Part shown: in pieces, positions 11,701-22,333 of the stretch | Layout: each line of letters begins with the position of its first letter | Numbering within the stretch: the stretch's first letter is position 1 | Assembly (NCBI GenBank): GCA_015039315.1 | Contig: WIDE01000014.1 | Location: 113,798 to 154,087, forward strand | Source: Clavulina sp. PMI_390 | Taxonomy: Eukaryota > Basidiomycota > Agaricomycetes > Cantharellales > Hydnaceae | Length of the DNA: 40,290 nucleotides | Direction of reading: 5' to 3' | Made by a program: the position numbers and the translations under genes | The notes under the pieces: model-generated | Told to the model about the DNA's origin: nothing | The model's database searches: none | The model's input: the letters and a program-made list of their open reading frames with translations, nothing else

Positions 11701-14088
11701 CGTTGTTCCTGGCTCCGTAGCACCAATTGAACGAATATGCGTAGGGGCCGACAATCTGCTGCTCCTATATGGTAATGCAAGAACACGACTATGGGACACA
11801 AGAACGCTGGAGTTCTGGCGTTCCATGGGTCAAGACAAAGTTGTTGAACTGTTGGACCAAGGGGGATGGTTTGACTTGTATGTTTCTGCACAACGAAACG
11901 AGTGTTCAGTTGCTAATAACCCAATATTAGTGTTGTCGAGCGATCGCGACCATTCTCAGTATCACCATTGCTCTCACATATTGAGCACCATTCGGACACC
12001 TTTGATATGGGTAAGGAAGGATCAAGTGCGCTCAAAGAAAGCCCAAAACTGATCTCATCATGATAGGGCGAACAATGCTCCTGGATTTCTCCCGCCTGAT
12101 GGAGGATCTTCATCAGTTATTGCAGACTATGAAAAACCACAAGCATCCGAAGAATACTGAGAACCCAGACGCCAAACCAGATGATGGGCGGAGACTGTTC
12201 TTGGATGCGAGCGAAGCCATTTTCGTTCTCAGGACAGTTCTCGCAAACACCATGACGTTTGGCATTGACTCTTCTATTGACAAGCTCTGTGAAGAGGCAT
12301 TATCGATCCCGGTGCCGACTGGAGCTATCGGCACATTCAACAGCGATGGCTCTATCGTTATCCATCGGTCGCGCAGCCCGAGCAGCCCTTGGGAAGTCTC
12401 AGCAGTCAGCACATCCATGCGATTACTCCTGATTCTTCTATCACTGGGAGGGATACTGTCGCTTTCAGGTCCGTTGACCCCCGCAAGCCAATCATTGCAA
12501 CTAGTTCGTCTAATCCGGAACGTGTAGGACCGTCTCAGGCTGCCAATGATGTGATCTCATTTTATGTTCACAGACTTCCTGATGCGGTCGGCGAAAAATA
12601 TGAGGCGCCTTCGCTCACTTTCCTAGCCTCTCTTTGGTTCGACCCATCGGTGGAGGTTCGGCAGGTTGCAAGAACCCTCTTTGATGCAGCTGTGGCCTCC
12701 TCAAGTGACGAAGCAACGTTGAAGCAGTTGAACAGTCTGCAACACCACCGTATGCGTTTTTTACGTTTACTATGATACATATACTTCTTGGGAATGCTCA
12801 CAACGTCTCTAGTCCCAATATTGCTGCCAGACTTGGAGAGAGACTCGTCAATTGCTCGATTGTCCCTCGTGCTTTGCGCCAACGTCGCCATTGAGAAGGT
12901 CTCTATGGTTTCTCCGAGGTATGTAGACAGCTTGTTGTTTGACATGATTCATCCACTCACAAACTCCCCGTCAATAGCACCCTCAGTGACATCTCCAAAT
13001 CAATCATGTTCTATCTGCACGACGACGCCTCTCCGCACCGGGTTGTAGCTGTTGATGCTGGAGCTCGCGGGTTCCATATCTGGCAAAACTATATTAGTGC
13101 CATGGAGCTGCTCCGTTCTCTCTTCCGCCTCACCACACCTTCCAACCAGGGTACTCTATCCAGCGCAGAGAAAGAAAGAGGGCGTGCGATCGCTCAAAGC
13201 GCGCGCTCAGGTGTTCTGCACATCGCTGCGAGCGCAACTCCTTTGTTCGTCTCAACGATCCTGGTGGACATTATGGACGCGACTTCAATCGTTCACTGCA
13301 ACACTACCATGCACCTTCTCGCCTTCATCATACGCAAGGTGTGACTAGATGACTTTTTATGTTGTTCGATTACTTCGCTGACGCCACCCCTTTCACGATC
13401 AGAAACCAGCCATTCTCCAACAGAATCTTCCTCGACTGGTGGAGGCGGTGGTGAAGTCATTGGATCCCAATTCGTCAGCTAAACGAGATGCCGTCCTCGA
13501 GTCAGCCATCGAATTCCTCAGTGAGGTCGTGAGCACGTACGTCCTGATCGTCAAATTGTGCATTTGCCAATCGCTGACTGCATCGGTGCTATTAGATATC
13601 CGACAATCGACTTCCACGTCCCTTCACAGAAGCTCGCGGTAGGTACATCAGAAGGTGCTATTCTGATGTACGATCTCAAGAGTGCCTCCCGACTATACGT
13701 GTTGGAGGGCCAGAAGAAACGCATTGATGCATGCACCTTCTCGCCTGACGGACGGAGACTTGTTACCGTATGCCTTGAGGAAAGTACAGTTATGGTGTGG
13801 AAGGTTGGGGCAAGTTTCTCCAACTTTTTCTCTCTTCCTGGCGCTCCTCCACGACAAGGTGGAGCATCGGGATCAGAACCGTACAGAACCTTCCCAATCA
13901 GTATGCCCCCCATCAGTAAGTTCCCACATTAATTCACCTCTTAGACTTCTTTTACTTATATATATACTCCAACAGCTCCTGATCCGAGAGAAGACCCCGA
14001 TGCCCCTCCTGTGGTTGCATTTGAGTGGCCCGCCGCAAGAAGCGCCCGTCTTACCATACGACAGAATGTCTTTACTTTTGCCACGTGA
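8798..14088 (+). CDS. WDR7: WD-repeat protein, WDR7 / rabconnectin-3 beta homologue, 1443 aa
   Basis: Eighteen exons: 8798-9633, 9690-9852, 9908-10042, 10101-10598, 10650-10766, 10825-10877, 10933-11189, 11235-11430, 11484-11639, 11695-11877, 11931-12010, 12067-12468, 12528-12749, 12813-12918, 12978-13338, 13403-13536, 13596-13915, 13976-14088. They give 1443 aa (human WDR7 about 1490). Early WD-like units include CLGCEDGSFFILRF and IIVLQESGNIGIYSVKDG. A clear unit is VVGSCDDGSFAVWDI, then ADDGTLAVITLD and LLLYGNARTRLWDTRT. The middle is helical (HRLPDAVG, VRQVARTLFDAA). The end matches WDR7 best: IIRKKPAILQQNLPRLV, then the terminal propeller AVGTSEGAILMYDL, CTFSPDGRRLVTV, and a tail LTIRQNVFTFAT. 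In animals WDR7 pairs with DMXL to assemble V-ATPase. Exon 3/4 splicing (10043-10100) and the start are the least certain parts. Confidence 0.82.
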
Positions 14089-14294
14089 TTCAAATACTAC
14101 GTTACCTCAATGTTTGAGGGGATTTATTTTCCTGATGTTCTGAGTGTGATTCCAGCTTCTTCTCGCCCCTTCCCAGCCTAAACTGAATGACTGCACGACG
14201 ACCAACTTGAGTAAACACACACTTGCACAGCCACCCGCCGGGATTTCGATTCCTTGCCATTACAGTCTGCTTAGTGGTTGTCGCGCCCAGCACG

Positions 14295-16960
14295 ATGAGC
14301 ATGGTTTTCGATGGCCGATGGACCCCGATGTATATCCCTGAAAACATCGATCACCAGGTATCTAACGCTGGTCTCAGTGCTGGCCAGGACCTCAGCATGT
14401 CGATGGGACACCAAGATGCTTATCCTCTCCCGAACCCACAATCGCACTCGTCCCCGCCTCCTGAAATGGGCCCAGGGTCTCCATGCCCTACTCTTGATCC
14501 ATCTGATTCCGTGTCACAAACGAACTCGCCCCCTCAGTCCTCCTCGGACCTGGACGACGAGGAAGAAGACGAGGAATACCCTCGCCAGACCACTGACGAG
14601 CATAATATGAAGGTTCTTGCCCAAATTCTCGGGGGATCTGAGCGTTTCCAAAAGCGCCAGAGGATGGATCGAATGAACCGACTGCGAGGACGTGGTCGAG
14701 GGGCTGCTCCAGGTCGTCCTTCGGCACCGGGGGCAACAAACCCAAACGTTCGAGCACCAGCTGCCCCTGCACCAGCCCCAGCCCCGCCTGGCCGTCCAGC
14801 CAACGCATCTCCTCCATTCACCCAGTCAATTTCCCTCCCACCCCCACCCAAAGTTGCGACCCAACCTCAGCAGCAGCAGCAGATTTCATCCATCGAGCAC
14901 CGCCTGTTCCCTACCCAAACCCAAGCCGCTGGTTCGGCGGCTCAACAGCAGCAGCAGCAGGCGAGGCCAGCGTCAAACCCAAATATCCCTAGCATAGACC
15001 CAGGTTTCACTCCTCCCGCCGATCCATTCGCCGAGCCCTCTATCTCTCCTTCGATGCCTCCCAACAATGTTGCTAGTCGACCGACCTCCTCTGTGAATCA
15101 GAACATCAATACTACCCCCATTAAACGCTTTTTCATATCCAACATCCTCCCTCGAGAAGATAATCCATCTCTCCCGACAATCAACTCCGCTGAGCTATCT
15201 GTAGCGGTCAAGGATGCTGACGGGTGTCATACGTATGTGACCAAGTTATGCATTCATCTCGTAACATTTGACTGATAGCTTTGTTCTCTCTCAAGTTCCC
15301 CGGAAGTATGGCCGTCTGAACCGATCCCTATTGACATCGCGAGCGTGCACAATCCTGTCGATCTCGGAGATTTGCACGCCCAAGTCGTGGCTCAGGGTAT
15401 CCCATGGTGTCACCTTCTCCCCTTGCACCATAACCCTGCCCAGAGTTTTTCCAATACCTCCGTATACAATCGTCTCTGCTGGCAACTCAACTCGAGCTAC
15501 GCTGTGAGTATGAGATTCAGTTGAGGCTGATGGTTTGTCTATTGTTCAGGACTAACTCATCCTGGCCCGCAGTTTCTTCGTGTCAGTTTCCCACAACTTG
15601 AGCCTCCGGGCCCCTTTGTAGGGCGACCAGCCATAGAAAGGGGTATCACCATCTACTCGATCCAGGTTCCTAGTCAAAATGGGAACAGCAATTTGCAGTT
15701 GGTCGCAGCTCTCTTCATGCATGGCCCAATGCCTACGACCCGCCCTCTTACGAATCCCGATCCCAACCCATCTATGGTGACTCTGAAGGCACCTGTTGTA
15801 TCACCCGGCGGTATCGCACCACTCCCGCGTTACCCTCCCCAAGGACCAGTAGTGCAAGAATATCGCAATGGCTGGACATTGGGTCCTCCTGAGCAGACAT
15901 CGCCAGTGTCGCAAGGTCAGCATATCTTAGCATCCTGAGACTGTATTCCAATTTCTTACTCTCATTACAATAGTATCTGGTGCTTCAAATGAACACGCCA
16001 ATCGAGCTGCATCCATGCCTGATCAGCCAAAAAATAGACACGGTAATTCTCTACATTTCACGACACCATATGCTGGTGTTGACGTTTCGTGTTGGTGTAG
16101 AATTGCTTGATATCAGTCGCAGAGCTCGTGGTGTCCAGTTTGAGCAGCAGTGGGATCCCGCCAGCATCATGCCATCGTTGAATTATCAAGATCTCAATGC
16201 TGCACCGGCACCTCATGTGAATAATTCTCGCTCCGAGGTCCAGCATGCTGCTCCTCAGCCACCCTCCCCATCACATCAACAGACCCAGTCACAGCAACCT
16301 TCTCAACCTCAATTCCAATCGCAGATCCCCGCGCAGCCATTCCAATTCCATTTGCCTAATCAATCCTTGCATCAAACTCAGCCGGCTGAAGGACAAGGAA
16401 TTTTCGACTTCCATTCTCCAACTTCCCCCACCTCTGCGCATACATCATTCCCTCCTCCCGCCGCTCTTCAAGCCGCACTGCCGCCCAATCCCTTTCAGCC
16501 TTCTGACGATCACCAGCAATTCTCTTTCGACCCTAACCAGTGGAACAATGCAACATACGGATTCAATGCAACGAATAATATGCAGAATGGCCAAGGCCAG
16601 CAATCCGCGTCTGCACCTGGGACACAGTTCAACCCCCAAGCTTACCTGCAGAACCAATTCTCCTTCTCGAATCCGATCCCCAACACTCAGATGCAAGACG
16701 TTCAGTTCCAAAGTGGCGCTATGCCACCCGCTGCGTCGGGCTCGTCGCATGATATGTATACCATGCTTCAGTCGCAGTCCTTTGGTCATATGGCAGTGCC
16801 AATGAACGAGTTCCCGTCTCAAGCAGCGCAGCCCCAGCAGTCCCTTCAGCATAACCCGCAACTGGACCCGCAGATACAGCAGTTTTTCAATCAGTCTGGC
16901 GGCGATTGGTCGCAGTACCCCCAGACTCAAGGTGGCTATGGTGGTACTGGACAGTACTAG
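14295..16960 (+). CDS. Gln/Pro-rich protein of unknown function, 805 aa
   Basis: Exons 14295-15232, 15296-15503, 15573-15915, 15974-16042, 16101-16960; 805 aa. The start is the first in-frame ATG (MSMVFDGRWTPMY). Order: disordered Ser/Pro N-terminus; acidic run (DLDDEEEDEEYP); a short helix (NMKVLAQILGGSERF) and an RGRGRG patch typical of nucleic-acid binders; Ala/Pro and Gln tracts; a folded-looking core about residues 275-500 (TPIKRFFISNIL, YNRLCWQLNSSYA, FLRVSFPQLEPPGPF, ITIYSIQVPS, LQLVAALFMHGP); then about 270 residues very rich in Gln, Pro, Asn and Phe. Such Q-rich tails are common in transcription coactivators and RNA granule proteins, so a regulatory role is likely but inferred. I do not recognise the core. 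It follows the WDR7-like gene by 206 bp on the same strand. Confidence 0.7.
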
Positions 16961-17314
16961 GACTCGGTCCCATATACATCCCCCTAATATCGTGTTTGTT
17001 TGTTGTGCATTGCAGTAATGGCTTTCGTCCAGCTCTCTAATTGTCTCGCTACTTTTTCCCGAATCGCGCTCTCACCCTTCCCTTCTTCTTCTTCTCCAGC
17101 TTCCATGTGTATCCAGTCTTGGGCGAAATGAGGTTTCTACCTATGTTTGTGACTAGTACTACTACCCTCTATATACAGGCGAAAATAAACGCTGCTATTT
17201 TGAAGAGGGTGTGCTATTATAAGGGGGGTTGGGCAGATAAGTCGGGGGAGATAGTGTGGAGAGAAATAATGATAGAGAGATGAGCTGGAAAGTACCATCA
17301 GAGAGCTCATGTGC
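16961..17314. other. Convergent 3' UTR spacer
   Basis: Between the 805-aa gene and the MRH4 stop codon. It holds a CT-rich tract near 17080-17100 and nothing gene-like. Confidence 0.4.
17183..17188 (+). terminator. Possible poly(A) signal of the 805-aa gene
   Basis: AATAAA about 220 nt after the stop codon, inside the convergent spacer before MRH4. Confidence 0.3.
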
Positions 17315-19479
17315 TCAAGCAAAACCAGGCTGTCTGGGTTTGCGGGGTGCAATCCCTTTCCCGAAGATAACAACGGTGCCGGGCCTGCCTGCACGACCTG
17401 TCCGGCCAGCGCGATGAAGGAAGTCCACTTCATTGCGGGGCTCGTCCACGATGAGCACATGGGAGACAGACGGCGAGAAATCTAGACCTCGCGCGAGAAG
17501 GGAAGTTGTGATCAAGATACGTGGCTGCCCTTCTGATTCAGCATGGCTTTGTGTGACAGACGAAGATCGTGTAGGCGACCCTCTGTCTTTCGTTGGAGTG
17601 AGGAAAGCGTGCAGGTGCTTATTGGATCCTTTGCGACGCTGTTCGCTCGTCCCAGTCATCACCAATGCCGGAACCCCTTTCTCCTTGAGGTAATTACCGA
17701 CCTCTTCGGCCTTTTTGGTCTGATTACAGAACAAAATCACTCGGCCGTCATCGCTTGATGTCGGCAAGCCTGCTTTGGTAGGAAGTCCGGCGCGTCGAGC
17801 TTGGTTGGCGAAGATTTCAAGGAGTTTCTTGTGGATAACAGCCAAGGGGTTCCCCATGCCTTTGATATCCACGCGTTCGGTATTCATCTTGCTCGGAAGT
17901 TTGTGCAATTTGGGGGATGCGAGGCGAACCAGGTCAGGGAAGTTCATCAGGAGATGGGTGTTGAGCGAAGATGGGATTGTGGCCGTGGTAAGGATAAGAT
18001 TGTAAGGAGTGGAACGTGGCAGGTCGATAGCATTGGCATCTGCGTCCGCTTCCGCGATGACTGGCTCGTTCGCAGTATCCTTTGACTTTGCTTCACTCAC
18101 AGCATCAAGGATGCCATGGACGAGTTGCCGGAAATCTCGATCTACGCAAGAATGCTGTCAGGAAGGAAGGAACCTGAGGAATAAAGACACTATAGCACAC
18201 GCACCGAAAAGAACATCAGCTTCATCCACAACGACCCACTCAACGCGGTCGAGGGACATGGTCTGGCCCCGGAAGGCCTCGGTCTTCTCTCTGGCGGCGG
18301 CAGATGGGCTCTCTTCATCCGTCTCGATATCGAGTCCTGCCATTTGGGCAATTTTGGAAGGCGTCCCAACAGCGATATCATGCGGACGGCCTACATGGCT
18401 AGAGGGCTGCTGACCCAATTCTTCCATACCTCCGTCAAAGTATTGTGGTCGTTCTTTGGGGGGAGGATTAGAGAGACATATGGTACGAAGCTTGACCTCA
18501 TGAGAGAGGGCTTTCGCATAAGATGTGAGTTGACGACTAAGTTCGTGGGTCGGCGCAAGCACGAGAGCGCGGGGACTGATAGAGTTTCGCGTAGCGTTTG
18601 AGGGCTGGGATGCCAAAGACTCGGTAACCTTCAAGCCTTGGATCACTGGGATGAGATATGCAAAGCTCTTCCCGGAGCCAGTCTCCGAGGCAAGCAGAGT
18701 TTGGCTACTGACAGGTGGGAAGGGGGCAGATGGATCGAAAAACCTAGTCATAGAAAGTGACTGGATAGGGAATGGACGCGCATCACGCGATGTGGCAGCA
18801 AGGATGTCTGTTAAGAGACCAGGGGCCAGAGGAGGGGCTCGGAATTGGGAGAATGCTGAGGGAGATGATTCTTGGTTCACAAACCCATCCGCTCGTTTTG
18901 TGGGTATGGTGGGGCGAGCACCGACCGGAGGCTTGCTTGCGGAATTAATAATTGATTTCCGTAGGTGGAGAGGAAGTGAGTTTCTTGAAGGCACCGTGCT
19001 GGGTTTTCGTGAAGGACGTGAATATTCAGCCTCGTTTGAGACGAATCGTGACGGACGAGCAGCTGTGGAAAGTCAGCTTTGTGGAATAACGAAGAGGGAG
19101 ATGGATAAGCCCCACCATTGACAGTGTTCTTTGGGGAGCCAGATTTCTCTGCAGGTCGCCTTCTGGCCTGGCTACCTAAACACACTCGTGGGGTCAGTGG
19201 GAGCATCCTAGACGTCATAAAGCGCGACAAACCTCTCCCGCCACGCTCAATATCGGGTGTACGAACACCTTGAGGGGTTTCAAGTCGATATCTCGCAGAA
19301 CCTATCAAGGAAGCTATCAGCTGCTGCAATGCTGTCTCGGTATCAGAGTACCCACTACGCCCGGCAGGTTTTCTCCCTGGTGGCTTAGCTGATTGAGCTA
19401 TGCTGGCCGAAAAAGAGCGTTTCGTGCACGAAAAGCATAATGATGAAGCCTCTGAACCTAGCGAGAGAAACCTGAGCAT
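17315..19479 (-). CDS. MRH4: Mitochondrial DEAD-box RNA helicase MRH4, 663 aa
   Basis: Four exons: complement of 19233-19479, 19116-19175, 18205-19062, 17315-18141. MRH4 is an ATP-dependent helicase needed for late assembly of the mitochondrial large ribosomal subunit. The N-terminus MLRFLSL...CTKRSFSASIA is a basic, hydroxylated, non-acidic presequence. Helicase motifs in order: a Q-motif-like RPFPIQSLSM (about 198-207); motif I ASETGSGKS (227-235); Ia LVLAPTHELSRQL; VGTPSKIAQM; motif II DEAD at 382-385; motif III TATIP (441-445) in place of SATIP; VILFCN; motif V TSLLARGLDF; motif VI HRAGRTGRAG. A charged insert between motifs II and III (Ala/Asp/Glu-rich) is typical of MRH4. Yeast Mrh4 is 561 aa. 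The first intron (57 nt) has no in-frame stop and could be read through. Divergent from UBA4, 57 bp between starts. Confidence 0.9.
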
Positions 19480-19536
19480 CGTTGGCCACAAAACTTGACC
19501 CGTCACAGTCACTGAGGGAACGCTGAGTCACGTTCA
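19480..19536. promoter_or_regulatory. 57-bp bidirectional promoter MRH4 / UBA4 with TGAGTCA site
   Basis: The two start codons are 57 bp apart on opposite strands. A perfect AP-1/Gcn4-type heptamer TGAGTCA lies at 19524-19530, seven bp before the UBA4 ATG. No TATA box. Confidence 0.5.
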
Positions 19537-21342
19537 ATGATGTCTACGGTCGAAGAACTCAAAACTCGGATTCAAGGACTAGAAATACAACTTGCTGAAG
19601 CGAAAGAACAACTGAAGGCCCTTGAAAATAATGGGAATGAAGGCACTCCAGACCTTCCATTCTCTCTGCAAGAATATCGTCGATATGGGCGCCAGATGAT
19701 ACTTGACGGTTTTGGTCTGCCTTGTGTGTCTTATTCAAGCCTATAGTCGGATCGGATAACTGAAAAAGGCTGCACAGCACAATTGAAGCTTAAAAACTCT
19801 TCGGTTCTTGTTATTGGTGCTGGAGGCTTGGGATGTCCTGCTCTCCAATACCTTTCCGCTGCTGGTATAGGTTGGTCTTTGGGATAAATGTCTCTTTGCG
19901 CACAGTTGGAGCTCGTATTTTCCTAGGTACCCTTGGTATCGTTGACCATGATGTTGTTGAAGTGTCGAACCTGCAGCGGCAGATTCTACACACAGACTCC
20001 AGAATTGGGTGGCTCAAGGCAGACTCTGCTGAAGCAGCGATCAAAAGGTACGAGTACCTCACCTTCGCTCGTCCTCTGGCCAATACCGCCTCACCCCCGC
20101 GACGCAATGGGCTAGCATTAATCCCTATATTGTTACCAAGACGTATCCCGTCCACCTGAACACGACCAATGCCGTTGAGATTATGAGCCAATATGATCTT
20201 GTGCTTGACTGCACCGATAACCCTTCAACTCGATATCTCATCTCAGATACATCAAGAGCACTCTGCATCCCCCTGGTCAGCGGGGCCGCGATGCGCTACG
20301 ACGGGCAACTTTGCACCTACAATCGTGGCCCCGAGGGGCCTTGCTATCGTTGCATATTCCCTATGCCTCCCAAGCCAGAGTCAGTAGGGACTTGCGAGGA
20401 CGTCGGTGTACTGGGCGTTGTAACTGGAGTAGTGGGCACACTACAAGCAATGGAAGCAATCAAGCTAATCATTTCTGCAGATCCACCTGGTGAGTGGAAG
20501 ACTTCTCGATCTTTCAACATTATGATACACATTGAGTCGTTTGGTCCTCCAGAACAAGCTCCTCCCAAACCAACGATGCTGCTCTTCTCTGCACTATCGA
20601 CTTCCCCCTTTAGAACCGTCAAGATTCGTGGTCGCAGCCCCTCTTGCAAGACTTGTTCAATGAACCCAGAAGATCTGAGAGAAGAAATCTCCCATACCGA
20701 TTATGTTGCCTTTTGTGGAGGCAGCGGAGAGAGTGCGCCCGCTGCTGGAGTACGAATTGAAGAAACTCGGATCACTGCGCAGGCGGGTCGCCCTCTTGGA
20801 CTGTCATCATCGCCCACCCTGATTTCTCATCTTGCTTTTCAGGAGCTGAAGGACATGATATCAAAAGGGCCAAATCCTCCCACCTTGATTGATACTCGCC
20901 CGCCTGTCGAGTTTGGTATATGCCATTTACCCAATTCTACAAGTGCGTCATGATTCAGTCAGTCTAAATGACAGCGAAGGCTCATGAACAGCACTTTCTT
21001 ATTTGAATGACAGATATACCTCTGGCCCAAATCCTAGCGGACCCTTTAGCAGCCCTGGGTAATCATAATATCCCCCTTCCTGTGCCTGCCCTGGCCGCAC
21101 CCACCTTACCGATGTCCCCACCAATAAACACGGCGCCGTCCGACATCTTATTCGTTTGTCGACGAGGGAAAGATTCTCAGGTAGCGGCTGTCGCTTTGAG
21201 AAAGGCTCTCGCCAGTGTCCCAGCCCCAATACCCTCATCAGCGGGGGAAAGTGATGTGAAGGTTCCCCTCAACGTCCGTGATGTGCGCGGAGGATTGACC
21301 AGCTGGAGCCGGACAGTGGACCCGTCCTTCCCGATGTACTGA
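19537..21342 (+). CDS. UBA4: UBA4 (MOCS3): URM1-activating adenylyltransferase-sulfurtransferase, 497 aa
   Basis: Six exons: 19537-19723, 19778-19870, 19927-20047, 20116-20489, 20553-20942, 21014-21342. Uba4 adenylates the C-terminus of URM1 and hands it sulfur, for tRNA wobble-uridine thiolation and protein urmylation in the cytosol. A short coiled coil ([19 protein letters not shown]) precedes [12 protein letters not shown]. The E1 fold shows [14 protein letters not shown] (nucleotide loop), [14 protein letters not shown], and [11 protein letters not shown]. Zinc ligands are CYRC (about 210-213) and SCKTC. The catalytic cysteine is Cys227 in [10 protein letters not shown]. The C-terminal rhodanese domain starts [10 protein letters not shown] and carries Cys437 in CRRGKDSQ, ending VDPSFPMY as in other Uba4 proteins. 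The 63-nt intron 20490-20552 has no in-frame stop, so unspliced reading adds 21 residues. Starting at 19540 instead would remove one Met. Confidence 0.94.
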
Positions 21343-22333
21343 ACTCTTTTTTTGCTTGGTCATATGAAATGACACTATTTTCGTCAAAAAGTGAGATCGC
21401 CAGGGTTGGCCTTTTCCCAACCTCGGGCCGAATCCCATCCATTCCTGTAGACCCAGTCGCGCCTGATTGTCCACGCCAGCGCTCCATTAAGCACATTCCT
21501 CGAGTCTCACACACCACAGATTCGCCGCCGTGCACATGGGTTTAACAAATGTCAAATCATAATGAAGCTACTAGAAACCTGCTGCTTCTTACAGTTTTAG
21601 GCACCGAGAACTGAATACGCATCTCAAGAATGGAGAGCAATCCAAATATTGTTCGAAGGCCCATAGGCCCAGTCGCCAAATCTGGGCCCCCTTCGCTGGC
21701 TGGTGCCACCGCCGTAAGCCCGCAGCCACGTAAGAAGAGAAGAGGCACGAGCTACCAGCGAGGCCTGCATGTGACGCGCAGGAATCCCTAGATGGAAAGA
21801 TGGAATGCCGTGATAACGACCTATATGAGAAAACACCTGAATAGCATCGACAGATGGATCTCTGTCACTTTTGACGATAAATACAGACAGCGAGAGGCTA
21901 CATCGGACGTGTGGGTATGGCATGTATGCGAGTCGTGGCATCGTATGTGTGTGTTGGAGGCGTGACGTCGTGGGGGGTAATCATGAGAGCAGCAGGAGTG
22001 AGAATCATCTACGGTTGAGAAAACAAATAGGAGATGATAAAATGAAGACATAGATCATGGAGGGAGGAGCGATGACAGAGAAGGGAGGGGAAGGATGAGC
22101 GAGATGTGGTTGGGTAGATCGCTGCGTGAAGAGAGGCGTGGGGGGAGTAAATGCGCGAATGCATTTGCTACCCGCCAACAACGCCAGGGATTCGGAGTGT
22201 TCTTTCGGATATGCTCGATTACCTAGTGATTTACGAGAGCCCGCCCGTTTTGAGGATGAAAATGGAGGAAAGGGGTATCGCATGATGAGAGAGGTGACGC
22301 CAAATAGAATATAGAGAAGGAGGACGATAGGAG
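21343..22333. other. Convergent spacer, UBA4 / Ras-like GTPase
   Basis: Nearly 1 kb between two stop codons. The 3' half (22020-22340) is markedly purine-rich on the plus strand, with GGAGGGG and GAGAAGG runs, fitting the pyrimidine-rich 3' UTR of the minus-strand gene. No coding signal with plausible splice sites. Confidence 0.4.
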
